Assembly: GCA_017532725.1 (NCBI GenBank)
Contig: JAFXIZ010000042.1
Span: 1 to 47,169 of the forward strand
Reading direction: 5' to 3'
DNA from: Bacteroidaceae bacterium
GTDB lineage: Bacteria > Bacteroidota > Bacteroidia > Bacteroidales > Barnesiellaceae_A
Length of the DNA stretch: 47,169 nt
The first letter of the stretch is position 1. Each line of letters starts with the position of its first letter. Below, in pieces: positions 9,507 to 18,638 of this stretch. The position numbers and the translations under genes are program-made. The notes below the pieces were generated by a model. The model had not been told where the DNA came from and searched no databases. It saw only the letters and a list, made by a program, of their open reading frames with translations.

Positions 9507-9522
9507 TGTTTCACGTGAAACA
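9507..9522. promoter_or_regulatory. parS: parS centromere site (ParB binding)
   Basis: The perfect 16-bp palindrome TGTTTCACGTGAAACA matches the bacterial parS consensus. It starts immediately after the mnmG stop codon, in the mnmG-apt gap. ParB binds such sites to organise and segregate origin-proximal DNA. No parA or parB gene is in the window. Confidence 0.88.
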
Positions 9523-11397
9523 TTACCGTCCTAACAGCACCAAAAGGATATTGATATCGCTGGGCGAAATACCCGGAATGCGAGCAGCCTGGGCTATTGT
9601 ATCGGGGTTAATGCGAGCCAATTTTTGGCGTGCCTCGGTCGATATTTGCTGGATGCTCATATAGTCGAAACGGTCTTTTATCTTGATACTTTCGAGGCGC
9701 GATATCTTATCGGCAATCATCTGTTCACGCTCTATATATCCACTATATTTTATCTTTATTTCGGCAGCCTCCACTATCTCATCCCTGCGCGAAGGTATAT
9801 CATCAATCTTGCGTTGCAAGGCATTTACCATAGGCGCAAGCGTATATATATCCAATTGTGGACGCACTATCAGGTCGTACAATTTCACGCCTTGACGCAA
9901 GGGTTGCATACCGGCTTGCTCAAGTTTGTCGTTAATCAACGCAGCCTTGATAGAATAATTTTGTGCAAACTCTACCAACTCATCGACGGCAGCACGTTTG
10001 GCGCGCAACAATTCGTAACGATCAGCCTTGGCCAATCCCAATCGATAGGCTCGTTCGGTAAGGCGCATATCGGCATTATCTTGGCGCAAAAGAATGCGAT
10101 ATTCGGCACGCGACGTAAACATACGATACGGCTCATCTACTCCTTTCGTTACCAAATCATCGATAAGCACACCTATATAGGCCTCATTACGATTCAACAC
10201 AAACGGCTCTCCTCCGTGACAAGATATGTGCGCATTTATACCTGCCACCAAGCCTTGTCCGGCTGCCTCCTCATAGCCCGTAGTACCATTAATTTGTCCT
10301 GCAAAATAGAGTCGCTTTACCAACTTGGTTTCGAGTGTATGGAGCAACTGTGTGGGGTCGAAATAGTCATACTCTATGGCATAACCCGGACGATAAATGC
10401 GAACATCACGCAGGGCAGGCACTTCCTTGAGCGCAGCCAATTGAATATCTATGGGTAATGACGATGAAAAGCCATTGAGATAGAATTCCTGTGTAGTTTC
10501 ACCCTCGGGCTCGAGGAAGAGTTGATGCTCGGTTTTATCAGGAAAAGTTACAATCTTGGTTTCTATACTTGGGCAGTATCGAGGGCCTATACTCTGTATT
10601 TGTCCGTTATAGAGGGGCGACTCGGGCAATCCTTGTCGCAATATTTCGTGTACACGTTCATTGGTGTAAACCGTCCAACAACTGCGCTGCTTAAGTTGTC
10701 GTGGCTCGAAGTCGAGATAGGAGAACTTGTGAAAGTCATTCTCGCCTTTTTGTTCGATGGTTTCGTCGAAATGAACACTGCGACCATCAATACGAACAGG
10801 TGTACCGGTCTTCATACGACCTACGGTAAAACCCAAAGAGGCGAGTTGCTCGGACAAGCCATAGGAAGCAGGCTCCGAAACACGACCTCCGGGCAATTGG
10901 GTGCGCCCTATATGCATCAAGCCATTAAGGAAAGTACCATTGGTAAGAACCACACTGCGTGCCTTGAAGGTTACATTCATTCCCGTAACAACACCTTGTA
11001 CCTCGTTATCGTTTATAACAAGTTGTTTTACAAAGTCTTGCCAAATATTCAGGTTATCGGTATTCTCTACAATTGAACGCCACTCTTCGATAAATCTTGC
11101 TCTATCACTTTGTGAACGAGGACTCCACATAGCAGGCCCTTTCGAGCGATTGAGCATACGGAATTGTATGGCAGTCTTGTCGGTGACAACACCCATTTGA
11201 CCACCAAGAGCATCTATCTCTCTAACAATCTGACCTTTAGCGATACCACCAACTGCAGGATTGCAACTCATTTGTGCAATCTTGTTCATATCGTGCGTGA
11301 TAAGCAGGGTCTTCGAGCCAAGATTGGCGGCAGCACACGCAGCCTCACATCCGGCGTGACCGGCTCCTACAACTATTACGTCATATTCAAAATCCAT
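9523..11397 (-). CDS. mnmG: tRNA uridine 5-carboxymethylaminomethyl modification enzyme MnmG
   Basis: This FAD-dependent enzyme (624 residues from the ATG at 11397) works with MnmE to modify the wobble uridine of several tRNAs. Evidence: the dinucleotide-binding motif DVIVVGAGHAGCEAA at the N-terminus, CNPAVGGIAKG, the GFTVGRMKTGTP segment, a C-terminal GidA-associated helical domain, and typical length. The ATG at 11397 is chosen over one at 11418 because MDFEYDVIVVG is the usual N-terminus and a well-spaced promoter predicts a start near 11409. Confidence 0.97.
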   Translation of the reverse strand: MDFEYDVIVVGAGHAGCEAACAAANLGSKTLLITHDMNKIAQMSCNPAVGGIAKGQIVREIDALGGQMGVVTDKTAIQFRMLNRSKGPAMWSPRSQSDRARFIEEWRSIVENTDNLNIWQDFVKQLVINDNEVQGVVTGMNVTFKARSVVLTNGTFLNGLMHIGRTQLPGGRVSEPASYGLSEQLASLGFTVGRMKTGTPVRIDGRSVHFDETIEQKGENDFHKFSYLDFEPRQLKQRSCWTVYTNERVHEILRQGLPESPLYNGQIQSIGPRYCPSIETKIVTFPDKTEHQLFLEPEGETTQEFYLNGFSSSLPIDIQLAALKEVPALRDVRIYRPGYAIEYDYFDPTQLLHTLETKLVKRLYFAGQINGTTGYEEAAGQGLVAGINAHISCHGGEPFVLNRNEAYIGVLIDDLVTKGVDEPYRMFTSRAEYRILLRQDNADMRLTERAYRLGLAKADRYELLRAKRAAVDELVEFAQNYSIKAALINDKLEQAGMQPLRQGVKLYDLIVRPQLDIYTLAPMVNALQRKIDDIPSRRDEIVEAAEIKIKYSGYIEREQMIADKISRLESIKIKDRFDYMSIQQISTEARQKLARINPDTIAQAARIPGISPSDINILLVLLGR

Positions 11398-11415
11398 CGT
11401 TATCGATATTACTCC

Positions 11416-11447
11416 CAAAAGTAAATATTTTGTTTGAAATAAGCAAA
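11416..11447 (-). promoter_or_regulatory. Promoter for mnmG
   Basis: On the minus strand TTTG (11447-11444), a 20-base spacer and TACTTTTG (11423-11416) match the Bacteroidota promoter. Transcription would start about 12 bases before the ATG at 11397. Confidence 0.7.
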
Positions 11448-11481
11448 CCTGAATTGCAAAGGTTTAGAAACAGCAACAAAT

Positions 11482-11907
11482 TTATAGAGTTGCAAGCATT
11501 GTTAATGCCTCATTTTCACATTGTTCCATTATTTCACGCTCACCGGGGCCTTTATCATCGATACCACACAAATGCAGTATGCCGTGAATAATGACACGAT
11601 ACAATTCGGTATCGTAGTCAACACCCAACTGCAGGGCATTGGAACGTACCGTATCGACACTGATAAATATATCACCCGATATAATATTGCCAACACAATA
11701 ATCAAAAGTGATGATATCGGTATAATAATCGTGCTGTAGAAACGCTCTGTTTACCTCCAAAATACGCTCATCATCACAGAAAATATAGCCGATTTCACCG
11801 CACTTTTTTCCATATTTGGCAGCGACTTGCTTAATCCACGCCGTAACAGTATTACGGTCAATATCGGGAAAGGATATATTCTCGGAATTATAAGTTATCG
11901 ACATCAT
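11482..11907 (-). CDS. ybeY: Endoribonuclease YbeY (rRNA maturation factor)
   Basis: YbeY is a metal-dependent RNase used in 16S rRNA processing and ribosome quality control. The core motif is VIIHGILHLCGIDDKG. In E. coli three histidines bind zinc; here the third position is Asp, which I believe is usual in Bacteroidota, so the protein is probably functional. Starts at 11907 or 11904 (tandem ATG) are preferred to 11934, because a perfect -7 box overlaps 11932-11939. Confidence 0.92.
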   Translation of the reverse strand: MMSITYNSENISFPDIDRNTVTAWIKQVAAKYGKKCGEIGYIFCDDERILEVNRAFLQHDYYTDIITFDYCVGNIISGDIFISVDTVRSNALQLGVDYDTELYRVIIHGILHLCGIDDKGPGEREIMEQCENEALTMLATL

Positions 11908-11931
11908 TACATAAACTTTTTTAGTAGCCTG

Positions 11932-11939
11932 CAAAGGTA
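11932..11939 (-). promoter_or_regulatory. -7 box for ybeY
   Basis: TACCTTTG on the minus strand matches TAnnTTTG and lies about 25 bases before the preferred ybeY start. No well-spaced -33 element was found. Confidence 0.5.
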
Positions 11940-11961
11940 CACAGTTTCTTTTAAAAGCACG

Positions 11962-13190
11962 TCATCCAAAGAAGAAATATGCCACCAAAATGCCCGAAAC
12001 AGCACCTATGATATCGGCCAATAATGCATATCCTACTGCATAACGAGTATTCTTAATGCCCACGCTACCAAAGTAAACGGCTAATATATAGAAGGTTGTA
12101 TCGGTAGAGCCTTGTACGGTGCAGCCACCCGAGCCACAAATGAATCGACACCGTAAGTAGCCATACAATCGACCATCATTCCTCGCGAGCCACTGCCACT
12201 GAGGGGTTTCATCAAGGCAGTAGGAAGAGCCTCAACAAAGGATGTATCCAATCCACAGGCTGCTACAGCCCAGCGAACAGCATCTACAACGTAGTCCATA
12301 GCCCCCGATGCACGAAATACACCTATACCCACAAGTATAGCCACCAAGTAGGGGATAATCATTACAGCAGTCTTAAAGCCCTCTTTAGCACCCTCGATAA
12401 AACTCTCATACACATTGATGCGCTTATACAATCCTACACCGATAAAGGCTACAATAATGGTAAACAGGAGAGCATTGGCAGCAAATGTGGAGTATAGTTG
12501 CATCTTATCTTGAGGCAATTGTGAGAAGAAATACATTATACCACCTATTACAGCAACCAACCCTAAAGCCCACGATACAAGCACTTTATCTATCTTTATA
12601 CGCTGCTTGATACAAAGAGCAAGCAACCCAACAAAAGTGGCTATAAAGGTTGCAATAAGAATAGGAATAAACACATCGGAGGGGTTGGCAGCTCCCATCT
12701 GCGCACGATAGGTCATCACACCTATAGGCACCAATGTCAGTCCCGAGGCATTAAGCACCAGAAACATAATCATTGCATCGGTGGCAGTATCCTTTTGCGT
12801 GTTCAATTCCTGCATCTCCTTCATAGCCTTCAGCCCCAACGGCGTGGCTGCATTATCAAGACCCAGCATATTGGCCGATATATTCATAAACATCGAGCCG
12901 AGGGCAGGGTGTCCCTTGGGGATGCCGGGAAACAATCGAGAGAAAAGTGGAGTCATAGCACGCGAAAAAATTGCGATGAGTCCGCCATTTTCGCCCACTT
13001 TCATCAGTCCCAACCATAGGGTAAGCACTCCCGTAAGACCCAATGATATATCAAACGCACTCTTGGCCGAGGCAAAAGAGGCATTCATAATATCCGACCA
13101 AATAGTGAGGTTGCCGGCAAAAATGGTTTGGCACAATGCAACCACAAAAGCGATAACAAAAAATGCAATCCAAATATAATTTAGTACCAT
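11962..13190 (-). CDS. SpmA/SpmB-like nucleoside-recognition membrane protein (frameshifted)
   Basis: The gene encodes a fused SpmA-SpmB-type polytopic membrane protein of about 409 residues with two Gate (nucleoside-recognition) halves: an SpmA-like half (MKVGENGGLIAIFSRAMTPL, GLDNAATPLG) and an SpmB-like half (PLSGSGSRGMMVD, then TVQGSTDTTFYILAVYFGSV). SpmA/B function in spore maturation in Firmicutes; in non-sporulating Bacteroidales the substrate is unknown. One base appears to be missing near 12119-12123: VARVAA continues in another frame as TVQGSTD, and the remaining 50 or so residues are fully conserved in character. This is either a recent mutation or a sequence error. Confidence 0.85.
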
Positions 13191-13509
13191 AACAAGGTGG
13201 CTATTGAAAATTGTCGTTTATGACATCAAAATTAAAAATTTTATCGCTAACATCACGACTGTTGCAGCCAAAACAATTTCAATGTGATTTTTTTAACATT
13301 TGTTTAACCATTCATTTTTTTAAGCCTCATAGAGCAATAAAGCAAAAACAGTCACAAATAACTGAATAACAAGATATTGACACCACAAAAACCCTTACGA
13401 GAATTGAATATTTCAATTTTACCGACCAACTACCCGTAAAAAACCGAAACAAAACAAGAGAATTACACCGAATTTTACCGTAACTTCGCAATGATAAAGC
13501 AAAACAGTG
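13191..13509. other. Divergent intergenic region spmAB / AlkD-like
   Basis: This 319-base AT-rich gap holds no gene I can support. On the minus strand TAATTTTG (13234-13227) is an exact -7 box for the SpmAB-like gene. On the plus strand TAACTTCG (13481-13488) is an imperfect -7 box for the AlkD-like gene. Confidence 0.5.
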
Positions 13510-14214
13510 ATGAGTGCAGAAAAATTGAAAGAAGAACTCTTGGCAGCGAGCAACAAAAACAAAGCGCGCGACCTTGTCCGATTTTTCAAGACAGGGAAAG
13601 GCGAGTATGGCGAAGGTGACATTTTCATCGGAGTGACCGTTCCTGTCAATCGTTCTATTTCAAAAAAATATTTACACCTCTCTCCCACCGAACTCATCCC
13701 CCTACTCCGAAGCGACATTCACGAACTGCGATTGTCGGCTCTGCTGTGTATGGTCGAACAATACAAGTCACGCCACACGACATCGGCTCGCAAGCAGGAG
13801 ATTGTCGATACCTACATCGGCAACACTCGCTACATCAACAATTGGGACTTAGTTGACCTATCGGTTTACAATATCATAGGCGCACACCTACTCCATCGCG
13901 ACCGACAACTGTTATATAGGTGGGCCGACAGCACGCTGTTATGGGAGCAACGTATGGCCATTGTTGCCACAATGTGGTTTATCCGACACGACGACTACAA
14001 TGACACCATAGCCATAGCCGAGAAATTGTGTCACCACCCACACGACCTTATACAGAAGGCTGTAGGTTGGCTGCTGCGAGAGATGGGAAAACGCGATGAA
14101 AAACGCCTTATCGACTTTCTCGACAAGCACTATACTACCCTGCCTCGCACACTGCTACGCTACGCCATAGAGAAGTTTCCTCCTCATCTGCGCAACCACT
14201 ATATGGGCAAATAA
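13510..14214 (+). CDS. DNA alkylation repair protein, AlkD-like
   Basis: This 234-residue all-helical protein belongs to the AlkD/HEAT-repeat family, which removes alkylated bases such as 3- and 7-alkylpurines. Recognisable stretches are GVTVPVNRSISKKY, HELRLSALLCMVEQYK, NTRYINNWDLVDLS, LWEQRMAIVATMWFIR and HDLIQKAVGWLLREMGKRD, the order expected for AlkD. The ATG at 13510 is used rather than a GTG one codon upstream. It is convergent with the YfcC-family gene (11-base gap). Confidence 0.92.
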   Translation: MSAEKLKEELLAASNKNKARDLVRFFKTGKGEYGEGDIFIGVTVPVNRSISKKYLHLSPTELIPLLRSDIHELRLSALLCMVEQYKSRHTTSARKQEIVDTYIGNTRYINNWDLVDLSVYNIIGAHLLHRDRQLLYRWADSTLLWEQRMAIVATMWFIRHDDYNDTIAIAEKLCHHPHDLIQKAVGWLLREMGKRDEKRLIDFLDKHYTTLPRTLLRYAIEKFPPHLRNHYMGK

Positions 14215-14225
14215 ACACTCAATCG

Positions 14226-15719
14226 TTAGAAGCCCGGCAGGTCGAAATAGAGAGCCGGCAGCAGGAGCAAGAAGCCCACAACAACAAGAAACAGGATAAA
14301 TTTCCACGCAAATTTCACCCACTGTTCATACGGAATCTTCGCCACCGAAAGAACAGCCATCAACACGCCCGAGCAGGGTGTAATCATATTGGTAAATCCA
14401 TCGCCAAATTGGAAAGCAAGTACTGTGGCTTGACGCGAAATACCTATCATATCGGAGAAAGGTGCCATAATAGGCATCGTTACAGCAGCCTTTGCCGAAG
14501 CAGATGGGATGAACAGATTGATAACCGTCTGTATGCCATACATCGTGGCCATAGCCACTTCTCGGCCACTCTCGGCCAAGGCATCGGCCATACCCGACAG
14601 CATTGTATCTATCACATTGCCATTCTCGAGCACCACTATAATACCTGCCGCAAAGCCTATAATAAGGGCTGCCGAGAAGATGTCCTTGGCACCGGCTATA
14701 AACTCTTTAGCAATGTCATCGGGCGAGTAACCGGCCGATATGCCGGCTGCCAATGCCAACGCCATAAACAGGGCGCATATCTCGGGTAGATACCAACCAT
14801 ATCCCATAGCACCCACTACAAGAAACAGTATGGTAAACATCAGCAGATTGAGTATAAACATACGTCGCGAAGCACGCAAAGCAATCAACGACACAACCAC
14901 AAACAAGCCTGTAGCCACCCACAACAACCAAGGCGTAGCAAACGTATTCTGTCCTATTTTTATCACACAATCGGCTGCATATAGCCACGAAAAGAGTATA
15001 AGAGCCACCGTAACGGCTACAAAAGAGAACCAAGCGCCTACCCCACTCTTCGGCTCATTAACGACCCCTTGTTCGGCATTTACACCCACCTCGGTAGGCT
15101 CTTTCTTCACCCTGCCGGCATACCATAGGACAAAGGTTATAGCCAATGTCATCAGCACTACCCAGCAGACAACACGATATTCGATACCCGAGAAGAGTGG
15201 CAACCCCGACATATCTTGCGCAATACCTATTGTAAACGGATTGAGCATAGCACCGGCAAAGCCAACGTGTGCTGCCACATATACCATACACACACCCACA
15301 AAGTCGTCGTACCCCAACGAGCGAGCCAACGGTAAGACTACAGCCACAAAGGCAATAGTCTCCTCACTCATACCAAATACAGCACCAAACAAGCCAAATA
15401 GCAACATAATAAGGACTATCACTATATTGCCTATACCTATACGCCTCACCGGTGCAAAACGCTCCAACGAACGAGCCTTGTCGATAAACTTCATAATACC
15501 CTCATCGACAGCCTTGGTGCTGTTTATCACCCAGAAGGCACCCCCTATTATCAGTACAAATGCAATAATGCCTGCTTGGCGCGAAAATCCCTCATACAGT
15601 GCCGAGAACACCTGCCAAGTTTGAGGCTCGCCACCGGGTATCAACCACGTTGCAACTGCACACAACAGTAGCACCGAGAATATAATTACATAGGTATTGG
15701 GAACTTTAAATTTTGCCAT
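14226..15719 (-). CDS. YfcC-family (DcuC-like) membrane carrier
   Basis: This roughly 497-residue protein has about 12 predicted transmembrane segments and belongs to the C4-dicarboxylate anaerobic carrier (DcuC/YfcC) family. Typical stretches: IIGGAFWVINSTKAVDEGI, GMSEETIAFVAVVLPLARSLG, GFAGAMLNPFTIGIAQ, IPSASAKAAVTMPIMAP and GFTNMITPCSGVLMAVL. Likely substrates are carboxylates, amino acids or peptides, but the family is poorly characterised. The ATG at 15719 (MAKFKVPN) is preferred to a TTG two codons upstream. Confidence 0.88.
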   Translation of the reverse strand: MAKFKVPNTYVIIFSVLLLCAVATWLIPGGEPQTWQVFSALYEGFSRQAGIIAFVLIIGGAFWVINSTKAVDEGIMKFIDKARSLERFAPVRRIGIGNIVIVLIMLLFGLFGAVFGMSEETIAFVAVVLPLARSLGYDDFVGVCMVYVAAHVGFAGAMLNPFTIGIAQDMSGLPLFSGIEYRVVCWVVLMTLAITFVLWYAGRVKKEPTEVGVNAEQGVVNEPKSGVGAWFSFVAVTVALILFSWLYAADCVIKIGQNTFATPWLLWVATGLFVVVSLIALRASRRMFILNLLMFTILFLVVGAMGYGWYLPEICALFMALALAAGISAGYSPDDIAKEFIAGAKDIFSAALIIGFAAGIIVVLENGNVIDTMLSGMADALAESGREVAMATMYGIQTVINLFIPSASAKAAVTMPIMAPFSDMIGISRQATVLAFQFGDGFTNMITPCSGVLMAVLSVAKIPYEQWVKFAWKFILFLVVVGFLLLLPALYFDLPGF

Positions 15720-15741
15720 AGTCAATCAATCATTTTATAAC

Positions 15742-15778
15742 AAAAACGGTGGGTGTGTCGTAAAGGCGCACCTACCGT
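15742..15778 (-). terminator. Rho-independent terminator of nadB
   Basis: On the minus strand ACGGT-a-GGTG pairs with CACC-c-ACCGT, followed by TTTTTG. It begins about 18 bases after the nadB stop. Confidence 0.8.
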
Positions 15779-15795
15779 ACAGGTATTTTACATTA

Positions 15796-17364
15796 TTATT
15801 TATCTCTCTTTATATGGTCGATATTGTAGTGCAACCCCCTACTCTCCTTGCGCTCCATTGCTTGTCGCATAATGAGGTAACCGGTATTTATCATATTGCG
15901 CAATTCGCATATCTCTTTCGAGGCCTTACTGCGTTTAAAGAGGCTTTCGGTCTCTTCATAGAGTATATCGAGGCGCACCCACGCACGTTTCAATCGCAAG
16001 TCCGACCGTACAATGCCCACATAGGTACTCATAATCTGGCACACCTCCTTGGCACTCTGTGTGATGAGCACCATCTCTTCGTTGGGAACAGTACCCTCGG
16101 CATTCCATTCGGGAATATCGGTACGGAAATCATATTCGTGTAAGTGTTCCAATGAGTGCTTGGCAGCAGCATCGGCATAAACAACAGCCTCAATGAGCGA
16201 ATTGGATGCCAAACGATTGCCACCGTGCAACCCTGTGCAGGCACACTCTCCTACAGCATACAATCGGTTGATTGATGAGCGTGCATCGAGGTCAACCAAG
16301 ATGCCACCACACAAGTAGTGCGCTGCCGGAGCAACAGGAATATAATCGCGAGTAATGTCAATGCCCAGACTGAGGCACTTCTCGTATATATTGGGGAAGT
16401 GAGCGCGAGTTTCATCGGGATCTTTATGGGTCACATCGAGATAGACGTGATCCTCACCACGGTTTTTCATCTCATTATCGATAGCACGCGCCACGATATC
16501 ACGGGGGGCAAGCGACAGACGCTCATCGTACTTGTGCATAAACTCCTTGCCATCGCAGGTGCGCAATACAGCACCATAACCACGCATAGCCTCGGTTATG
16601 AGGAAACTGGGACGATCGCCGGGATGATACAGCGCAGTGGGGTGAAACTGCACAAACTCCATATCCTTAACAGTACCCTTGGCACGATATACCATAGCAA
16701 TACCATCGCCCGTAGCAACAAGAGGGTTGGTAGTGGTTTTATATACAGCACCCACACCACCGGTAGCCATAACGGTTACACGCGATAGGAATGTCTCTAC
16801 CAAACCGGTTTCGGGATTGAGTATATAAGCACCGTAACACTCTATATCGGGTGTTTGTCGTGTAACGGTAACGCCCAAGTGGTGTTGTGTGATAATCTCT
16901 ATGGCAAAGTGCTTTTCGTAGATAGTGATATTGGGGTGCTGCTTGACAGCCTTTATCAGGCTATCTTGAATCTCGGCTCCGGTATTATCCTTGTGGTGCA
17001 AGATGCGAAACTCCGAGTGACCACCTTCGCGATGCAAGTCAAACTCGCCATTCTCATTCTTATCAAAGTCAACCCCCCAGCCTATCAACTCCTGTATCTG
17101 CGACGGTGCTTCGCGCACAACCTTCTCGACGGCAACAGGGTCACTCAGGTAGTCACCGGCTATCATTGTATCTTCTATGTGCTTGTCGAAGTTATCAACA
17201 AGCATATTGGTTACCGAGGCCACACCTCCTTGAGCAAAATAAGTGTTAGCATCAGCCAACTCACTCTTACACACCAACGCCACAGTACCGCGTTGGGCTA
17301 CCTTCAGGGCAAAACTCATTCCGGCAATGCCTGAACCAATAACCAAAAAGTCGTACTTCTTCAC
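15796..17364 (-). CDS. nadB: L-aspartate oxidase
   Basis: This 522-residue flavoenzyme makes iminoaspartate from aspartate, the first step of de novo NAD synthesis; its partner nadA lies at 34.5-35.5 kb. Motifs: FAD-binding VIGSGIAGMSFA, YFAQGGVAS, HREGGHSEFRILH, the active-site LSLAPRDIVARAIDNE, HYLCGGILVDLDARSS and GLHGGNRLASNSLIEAVV. The C-terminal helical domain is complete. A -7 box lies 84 bases upstream and a strong terminator follows. Confidence 0.96.
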   Translation of the reverse strand: MKKYDFLVIGSGIAGMSFALKVAQRGTVALVCKSELADANTYFAQGGVASVTNMLVDNFDKHIEDTMIAGDYLSDPVAVEKVVREAPSQIQELIGWGVDFDKNENGEFDLHREGGHSEFRILHHKDNTGAEIQDSLIKAVKQHPNITIYEKHFAIEIITQHHLGVTVTRQTPDIECYGAYILNPETGLVETFLSRVTVMATGGVGAVYKTTTNPLVATGDGIAMVYRAKGTVKDMEFVQFHPTALYHPGDRPSFLITEAMRGYGAVLRTCDGKEFMHKYDERLSLAPRDIVARAIDNEMKNRGEDHVYLDVTHKDPDETRAHFPNIYEKCLSLGIDITRDYIPVAPAAHYLCGGILVDLDARSSINRLYAVGECACTGLHGGNRLASNSLIEAVVYADAAAKHSLEHLHEYDFRTDIPEWNAEGTVPNEEMVLITQSAKEVCQIMSTYVGIVRSDLRLKRAWVRLDILYEETESLFKRSKASKEICELRNMINTGYLIMRQAMERKESRGLHYNIDHIKRDK

Positions 17365-17447
17365 GTCTGTTACAGTTTACTTGTCATTACGATGCGAAGC
17401 AATAAAAATTTGCAACAATCATACAACTATATATTGCTACACAACGG

Positions 17448-17455
17448 CAAAGGTA
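17448..17455 (-). promoter_or_regulatory. -7 box for nadB
   Basis: TACCTTTG on the minus strand is an exact TAnnTTTG. No spaced TTTG is seen upstream. Leader length would be about 78 bases. Confidence 0.5.
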
Positions 17456-17548
17456 ACGATAAATAACTAATGTTGGTATGGCTTGGTGGCTAAATCTATG
17501 ATAAATTCACTTTTCAAAGGGCTTTTTAGGTTAAATAAGAATGATATT

Positions 17549-17580
17549 TTTGCAAGAACTACACAAAAACTTTAATTTTG
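17549..17580 (+). promoter_or_regulatory. Promoter for LPS-kinase-like gene
   Basis: TTTG (17549-17552), a 20-base spacer and TAATTTTG (17573-17580) form a complete Bacteroidota promoter about 45 bases before the ATG. Confidence 0.7.
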
Positions 17581-17625
17581 CATCATCGCTATTACATATA
17601 GCAACAACAAAACAAGTTGACACAA

Positions 17626-18405
17626 ATGAAAATCTCTTGCCATATACATAAGTTATACACACACCTACGCAACGAAATAGAGGCTATACCCTCGCGCTTC
17701 GACAACGAGGGCGATGTGATATACAACATACGCAACTGCATAAAGAAAATAAATGTGGCAGGAGAGGTGTGGAATGTAAAATCCTTCAAAAAACCCATAC
17801 CGGTCAATAGTTTTATATACCGCTATTGTCGCAAGACAAAGGCCGAACGCTCCTACAAAAATGCTGTTCGCCTATTAAATCTGAACATCTCCACCCCACA
17901 GCCCATAGCCTATATCATAGAGAAAAACCTGTTGGGCATACATCGCAGTTACTACATATCGCAACAAATAGCCTACGACCACACCTTGGGCGATTTGTTT
18001 CGCAAGCCTCCACAAGATGCCCCACACATTATAGGCGAATGTATCAAGTACATCAATTCGTTTCATCGCAAGGGCGTGTATTTCCTCGACCTATCGGTAG
18101 GCAATATACTCATAAAGCGACAAGCCGACGGGGGTTTTACATTCTACCTTATCGATCTTAATAGGGCAAAATTCTACAACCGACCTCTCACTTGTAGCGA
18201 GAGTGTCAAGGCTTTTTGTCGCCTCGATACCACAACCGAGCAGAAAGAGGATATACTGCGACAGTATGCATCGGTATCGGGATTTGACTACGAAGACGTT
18301 ATACATCACTACAACCAACACAAAGAGGATGACTTTCGCCGCAGAAAAATGAAGAAGTACCACCTGAAACGCCTGCGCGAAACCTTATCTCACAAAAGGA
18401 AATAA
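17626..18405 (+). CDS. Lipopolysaccharide kinase-like protein (WaaP/KdkA family)
   Basis: This 259-residue protein kinase-like enzyme has the LPS/Kdo kinase signature: a nucleotide-binding N-lobe, then GVYFLDLSVGNILIK as the catalytic loop and FYLIDLNRAKF as the metal-binding segment. It probably phosphorylates a lipid A-core or similar glycan on the cytoplasmic side of the inner membrane. The ATG at 17626 is chosen because a TTG three codons upstream offers nothing better. The tail is very basic (RRRKMKKYHLKRLRE). It is transcribed away from nadB from its own promoter. Confidence 0.85.
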   Translation: MKISCHIHKLYTHLRNEIEAIPSRFDNEGDVIYNIRNCIKKINVAGEVWNVKSFKKPIPVNSFIYRYCRKTKAERSYKNAVRLLNLNISTPQPIAYIIEKNLLGIHRSYYISQQIAYDHTLGDLFRKPPQDAPHIIGECIKYINSFHRKGVYFLDLSVGNILIKRQADGGFTFYLIDLNRAKFYNRPLTCSESVKAFCRLDTTTEQKEDILRQYASVSGFDYEDVIHHYNQHKEDDFRRRKMKKYHLKRLRETLSHKRK

Positions 18406-18454
18406 AAAAAGAGTGCGCGTTTAAACAAATTAAGCCACAAATCTCTCGCTTATT

Positions 18455-18508
18455 GCTTTAAATCTTTGGCTGACGCCCAAGATAGGCTGCGCCTCGGGAG
18501 AAAAATAA
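18455..18508 (+). repeat. Short intergenic repeat, copy A (internally deleted)
   Basis: The first part (18455-18478) matches 22541-22564 with one difference. The second (18474-18505) matches 22634-22665 exactly. The copy therefore looks like the 22.5-kb unit with its middle removed. Both copies have the same orientation and bracket the radical SAM operon. Confidence 0.75.
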
Positions 18509-18589
18509 GTAAACCCAATTATATACTTGAAAACACCAAACGGTAATAAAAGTACCTAATCTGTGTATAATTAAAATATCAAACAAAAT

Positions 18590-18606
18590 GAGGCTATGTC
18601 AAAATT
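18590..18606 (+). repeat. Solitary MITE-type terminal repeat remnant
   Basis: GAGGCTATGTCAAAATT differs at two positions from the terminal repeat of the MITE at 41858-42047 (GAGGCTGTATCAAAATT). It lies about 30 bases past the radical SAM stop. Confidence 0.5.
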
Positions 18607-18638
18607 CAAATTTTTCGCACAGTTTCATTCACTTCACA

